NCBI GenBank assembly: GCA_013076295.1
Contig: RQOL01000024.1
Span: 2,929,158-2,993,157, forward strand
Direction: 5' to 3'
DNA from: Sanderia malayensis
Lineage: Eukaryota > Cnidaria > Scyphozoa > Semaeostomeae > Pelagiidae
Length of the DNA stretch: 64,000 nt
The notes under the pieces: model-generated
The model's input: the letters and a program-made list of their open reading frames with translations, nothing else
The model's database searches: none
Told to the model about the DNA's origin: nothing
Made by a program: the position numbers and the translations under genes
Shown: one piece after another, positions 61,028 to 64,000 of the stretch
Layout of the letters: each line of letters starts with the position of its first letter
Numbering within the stretch: the first letter of the stretch is position 1

Positions 61028-62552
61028 ATTTCTTGTTGCCCATACTCAATACTTACTAAAACTTTTCATACGTTTATATTGGAGCTATATGATTTCGTAT
61101 GCTATATTACCTTATATATTGCCTTTATGAGAGTATAATATATAGATATATAAAATATACTAACTTATAGCGTAGATGGACATTACATACCTATTTTTTA
61201 CAAGAAAGTGTTTTTCAGAGCAGTACTCTATAACTTTCTTAACGATTTCCGAATTTCGGTACTAAAACTTTCTCAATGCTTTCGTAGCAATAATTGAAAA
61301 ACGTGTTATGATACCGAATCATTTCTAAAATTAAATTTTTGCCAGGTAATATATATAGTCACAGCATTTTGACGAGTCGAATACTGCTTTTTATAAACCA
61401 CTTTCTTACAAAAAAATGTGTATTTATAGATATATATTATAGATATGCATATATTTATTGACAATATATGTCGCAGTCGCACGGCACATAGCATTACATC
61501 TTTATAAATTATGTGAACTTTTCTTTGTATGAAACTCGGAGATATGATATTTTCAATCTTTGTTTTTTCTTTCAAATTTCTCTTTGAGCAAACACAGGTT
61601 GTTTTTACTCAGCAGAAACGATGTCAAAACTCTGCGAAATTGTTTGCAAAAGAATACAAAATCAAATCAAATTTTGTTAGAAACCTCTTTGTTGTATCGG
61701 TTCAAAATATTTAAAAAATTTACAAATATATCCTAAGCATATTTCCAACGCAATACATATAAAATTTCGCTAATTCGCAATATAAGTAAAAAGCAAGCGC
61801 AGCGAATAAATTGATAAATTATTGAATTATTTGATTTACTAATAAAGAATTTCGTATTTATGTGCGAAAATTTACTGAACCATGAACAAAAATAACTGAA
61901 TGAAATTAAAATGCATTCATCTTTTGGTAGAAGCTGTGGATTCCTGATAAAACTAATTTTGCAAAAAACAAAAACATAATTTGCTATGTATTGATAGTAA
62001 ATTGTCCTATAAATAAATCAGTTTCAGGGGAAGTCACTTATAGTTCTATATTCCACCGAAGTGCATATCTCCAAGACGTATCCAGATACATTTCAAAACA
62101 TTTCAACTCTACAAAAATTACTAATAAAAAAGATTTAACTTACTTTGCACTGTGAATTCCCGTAATATCCCACATAAGCTCGAAATACACTGAATCTTTG
62201 TAATAAAACAAATGCTTTAATGAACGAAAGATAAATTCCAAGCAGCCGCTATAAAACTTGTAAACAAGAAACAAAATGTCCACGAACTAAAACTTTCTGC
62301 ACGCCACGAGATTGACTTAAATTGGATACCGACCGAAGGGTATCATGGGTAGGCCTCCAAAGAATTGCCAAATGCACGTTGGTATTTTTGCAAATGAAAT
62401 GCCCACCTTTAAACAGTTTTGAAACAAAAGAAATAAAGAAATCGTGCGTGTATTCTAGCATTCTTGAGAGCCAAAATGTTGTATGTTTTCATAACAATCT
62501 TTTCTGCGGAAAAATTAGCGTTGTTCAAAATTTGTTGCAGACATTTACTATC
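61027..62552. other. Convergent intergenic region after KIF25
   Basis: About 1.5 kb, very AT-rich, holding the 3' ends of KIF25 (+) and the unrecognised minus-strand gene. TATA-type low complexity is at 61135-61155 and 61425-61450. No exon was recognised. Confidence 0.45.
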
Positions 62553-63878
62553 TTATAAAAATACTTGTTTATCCTTCAATTTCCCAACAACTTGCGACAA
62601 ACTATCGCTACTTCCATCCTCTGCATCTTTCAACATCAAACACGAATCTGATTCTGACTTTTTTATCGAGAATTTCATTTTCCACCCTTCATCATCTGTA
62701 GATTGCTTTGTCACATCAAAATTCGGTGATCTGGTCTCTCCAAAACTAGTCTCTTCTTGTTTCGTATCCCCCAGCAATTTAGTTTTTGACGTGCTTCGGT
62801 TCTTCAAGCTTGAATATTTCGGCCTCGCAAAATTAATAACTTCGCTTTCGTCCGGGCTACTATAAGACAATTTATGTTGTTGCTGTTGCTGTTTCTCATC
62901 GGGTATATCTTTATCATCGTCTTTGACGTTCGGTACGATTGGCGTCAAACTCAGTGGCTTCGCTTTTTGGATATTGAACCTTTTCTTTCCCGCGAGTTGC
63001 TTCTGCGGGACAACAGACGTGCCTGTACCTTCCTCTCCGGACACTGATGCCAATTCGTTATCATGCGCGCCTGACTCGCACATTCCACGCAGGGAACACG
63101 CAGAAGTTTTGCGCATCTTTTCTTTGTTCATTGCGTTGATGTAGGACGCAACTCCAACTCCCGGATGTGCATGTGGAATCATGCCCAGGCTCTCGCTTCG
63201 GTCATGATTCAATTTGCGAAGTCTTGGCACTGAAAATTGATCAAAATTGTTCAGTAGCCCCCCTGCTTAATCAATAAACTACCATACTAAAAACAGCATA
63301 CATATTATTCATCAGGGGGAGACTCACCTTGACCTTCGTAAGGCACAAAGCCGGTAAGAGGCATGGAATTATTTCTATTCAATGGCTCCAATTGAATGGC
63401 AACTTGGCCAGGTTGAGGCGGAAATAAACTTTGAAGTGTTTTAGGGACGTCGTATCTTTGACCAAATACTGTAAAATAAAAATAGAATATAGCTACCGCG
63501 ATTATAAATATGCAAAACTATATACGCACAGATATTGCAAAGACGAGAATGCACACACCAAGTGCTTGCATCACCCCAATGGCACCCAACTAAAATATCA
63601 TAGTTATCCCTCACTTTGCTACCTCGGTTTGGACAACGAGCCTCGTTCTGACGAAGCCTAATGACGTAGTAGCAAGTCTGGTGTAACTCAATGTTAAGCT
63701 GAACATGGCTACATTGTAAAAAGCCTGGCAAAGACATCAATTGAACAAGAATAATTAATTTGATAATGGCAAATATTAGGCCTACTCTGCTGCTGATCGC
63801 TGTCCCGGATATTTTCGATAGATTCTGGGTCTGCATCACGATCGAAGAAGACGTTATTGAAGTGCAACTTTCTAGCAG
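62553..63878 (-). CDS. 3' part of an unrecognised gene, 3 exons, 5' end outside the window
   Basis: Three exons on the minus strand join in a continuous frame: 63878-63786, 63468-63328, 63229-62553 (stop at 62553-62555). Junction phases agree, and the join of exon A to exon B gives DQQQ|IFGQRYDVPK. At least 300 residues are visible. The more ordered part has ARKLHFNNVFFDRDADPESI, YDVPKTLQSLFPPQPGQVAI, GFVPYEGQVPRLRKLNHDRS and HAHPGVGVASYINAMNKEKM. The last 180 residues are hydrophilic and probably disordered, with a Gln run and many Ser/Lys/Asp. I do not recognise the family. The first visible exon starts at an acceptor (TTTCACAG), so upstream exons lie past the right edge or within the last 120 bp. 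Confidence 0.75.
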
Positions 63879-64000
63879 CTGTGAAATGATAAAAAACAGA
63901 AGTATGAGCTTTGCATTGAGGGCAGAAACAATAAGCAATACACCCCTCGGAAGATGCAAGGTTTTGCATTTTTAAACAATAATGAAACTGGGACTATACG

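Noticed and set aside
63228..63230. Start codon of the right-edge gene
   Set aside because: The codon is GTG and lies at an acceptor. Two upstream exons join in phase, so it is internal.

Overview
This window is animal nuclear DNA. Genes are split into many short exons by GT-AG introns of about 50 bp to 1.2 kb. Telomere-type CCCTAA/TTAGGG repeats, MITE-like elements and microsatellites fill the spaces. The gene set (androglobin, GPR157-like receptors, Frizzled, a DBHS paraspeckle-type protein, KIF25, TMEM135, MIX23) is metazoan. AT-rich DNA, very divergent proteins and compact introns suggest an early-branching marine invertebrate. A cnidarian is my best guess, but a sponge cannot be excluded. 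All exon models below were built by hand from splice signals, reading-frame phase and remembered family sequence. Every multi-exon model closes with a coding length divisible by three, except the gene that runs off the right edge.

Layout. 140-919: satellite whose units carry CCCTAA runs. 1438-17577 (+): androglobin, 34 coding exons, 1803 aa. 18097-21992 (-): TMEM135, 13 exons, tail to tail with androglobin. 22696-24502 (-) and 26348-28152 (-): two tandem GPR157-like receptors with the same three-exon structure. 31554-33350 (-): intronless Frizzled. 33351-47701: about 14 kb with no convincing gene, holding a 1.06-kb element with terminal inverted repeats and target duplication, MITEs and small unrecognised ORFs. 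47702-52840 (-): DBHS-family (NONO/SFPQ/PSPC1) protein, 9 exons. 53178-54360 (-): MIX23/CCDC58, 5 exons. 54400-55545: second block of the telomere-repeat satellite, filling the space between the divergent MIX23 and KIF25. 55703-61026 (+): KIF25-type kinesin, 15 exons. 62553-63878 (-): last three exons of an unrecognised gene that continues past the right edge.

How the genes relate. Androglobin, GPR157 and a kinesin-14-like motor all have known or plausible links to cilia, flagella or centrosomes. I read this as suggestive only. The clearest regulatory observation is that the same satellite lies directly upstream of three gene starts (ADGB, MIX23, KIF25). In the right-hand block each unit holds a hairpin and a near-consensus NRF1-type site.
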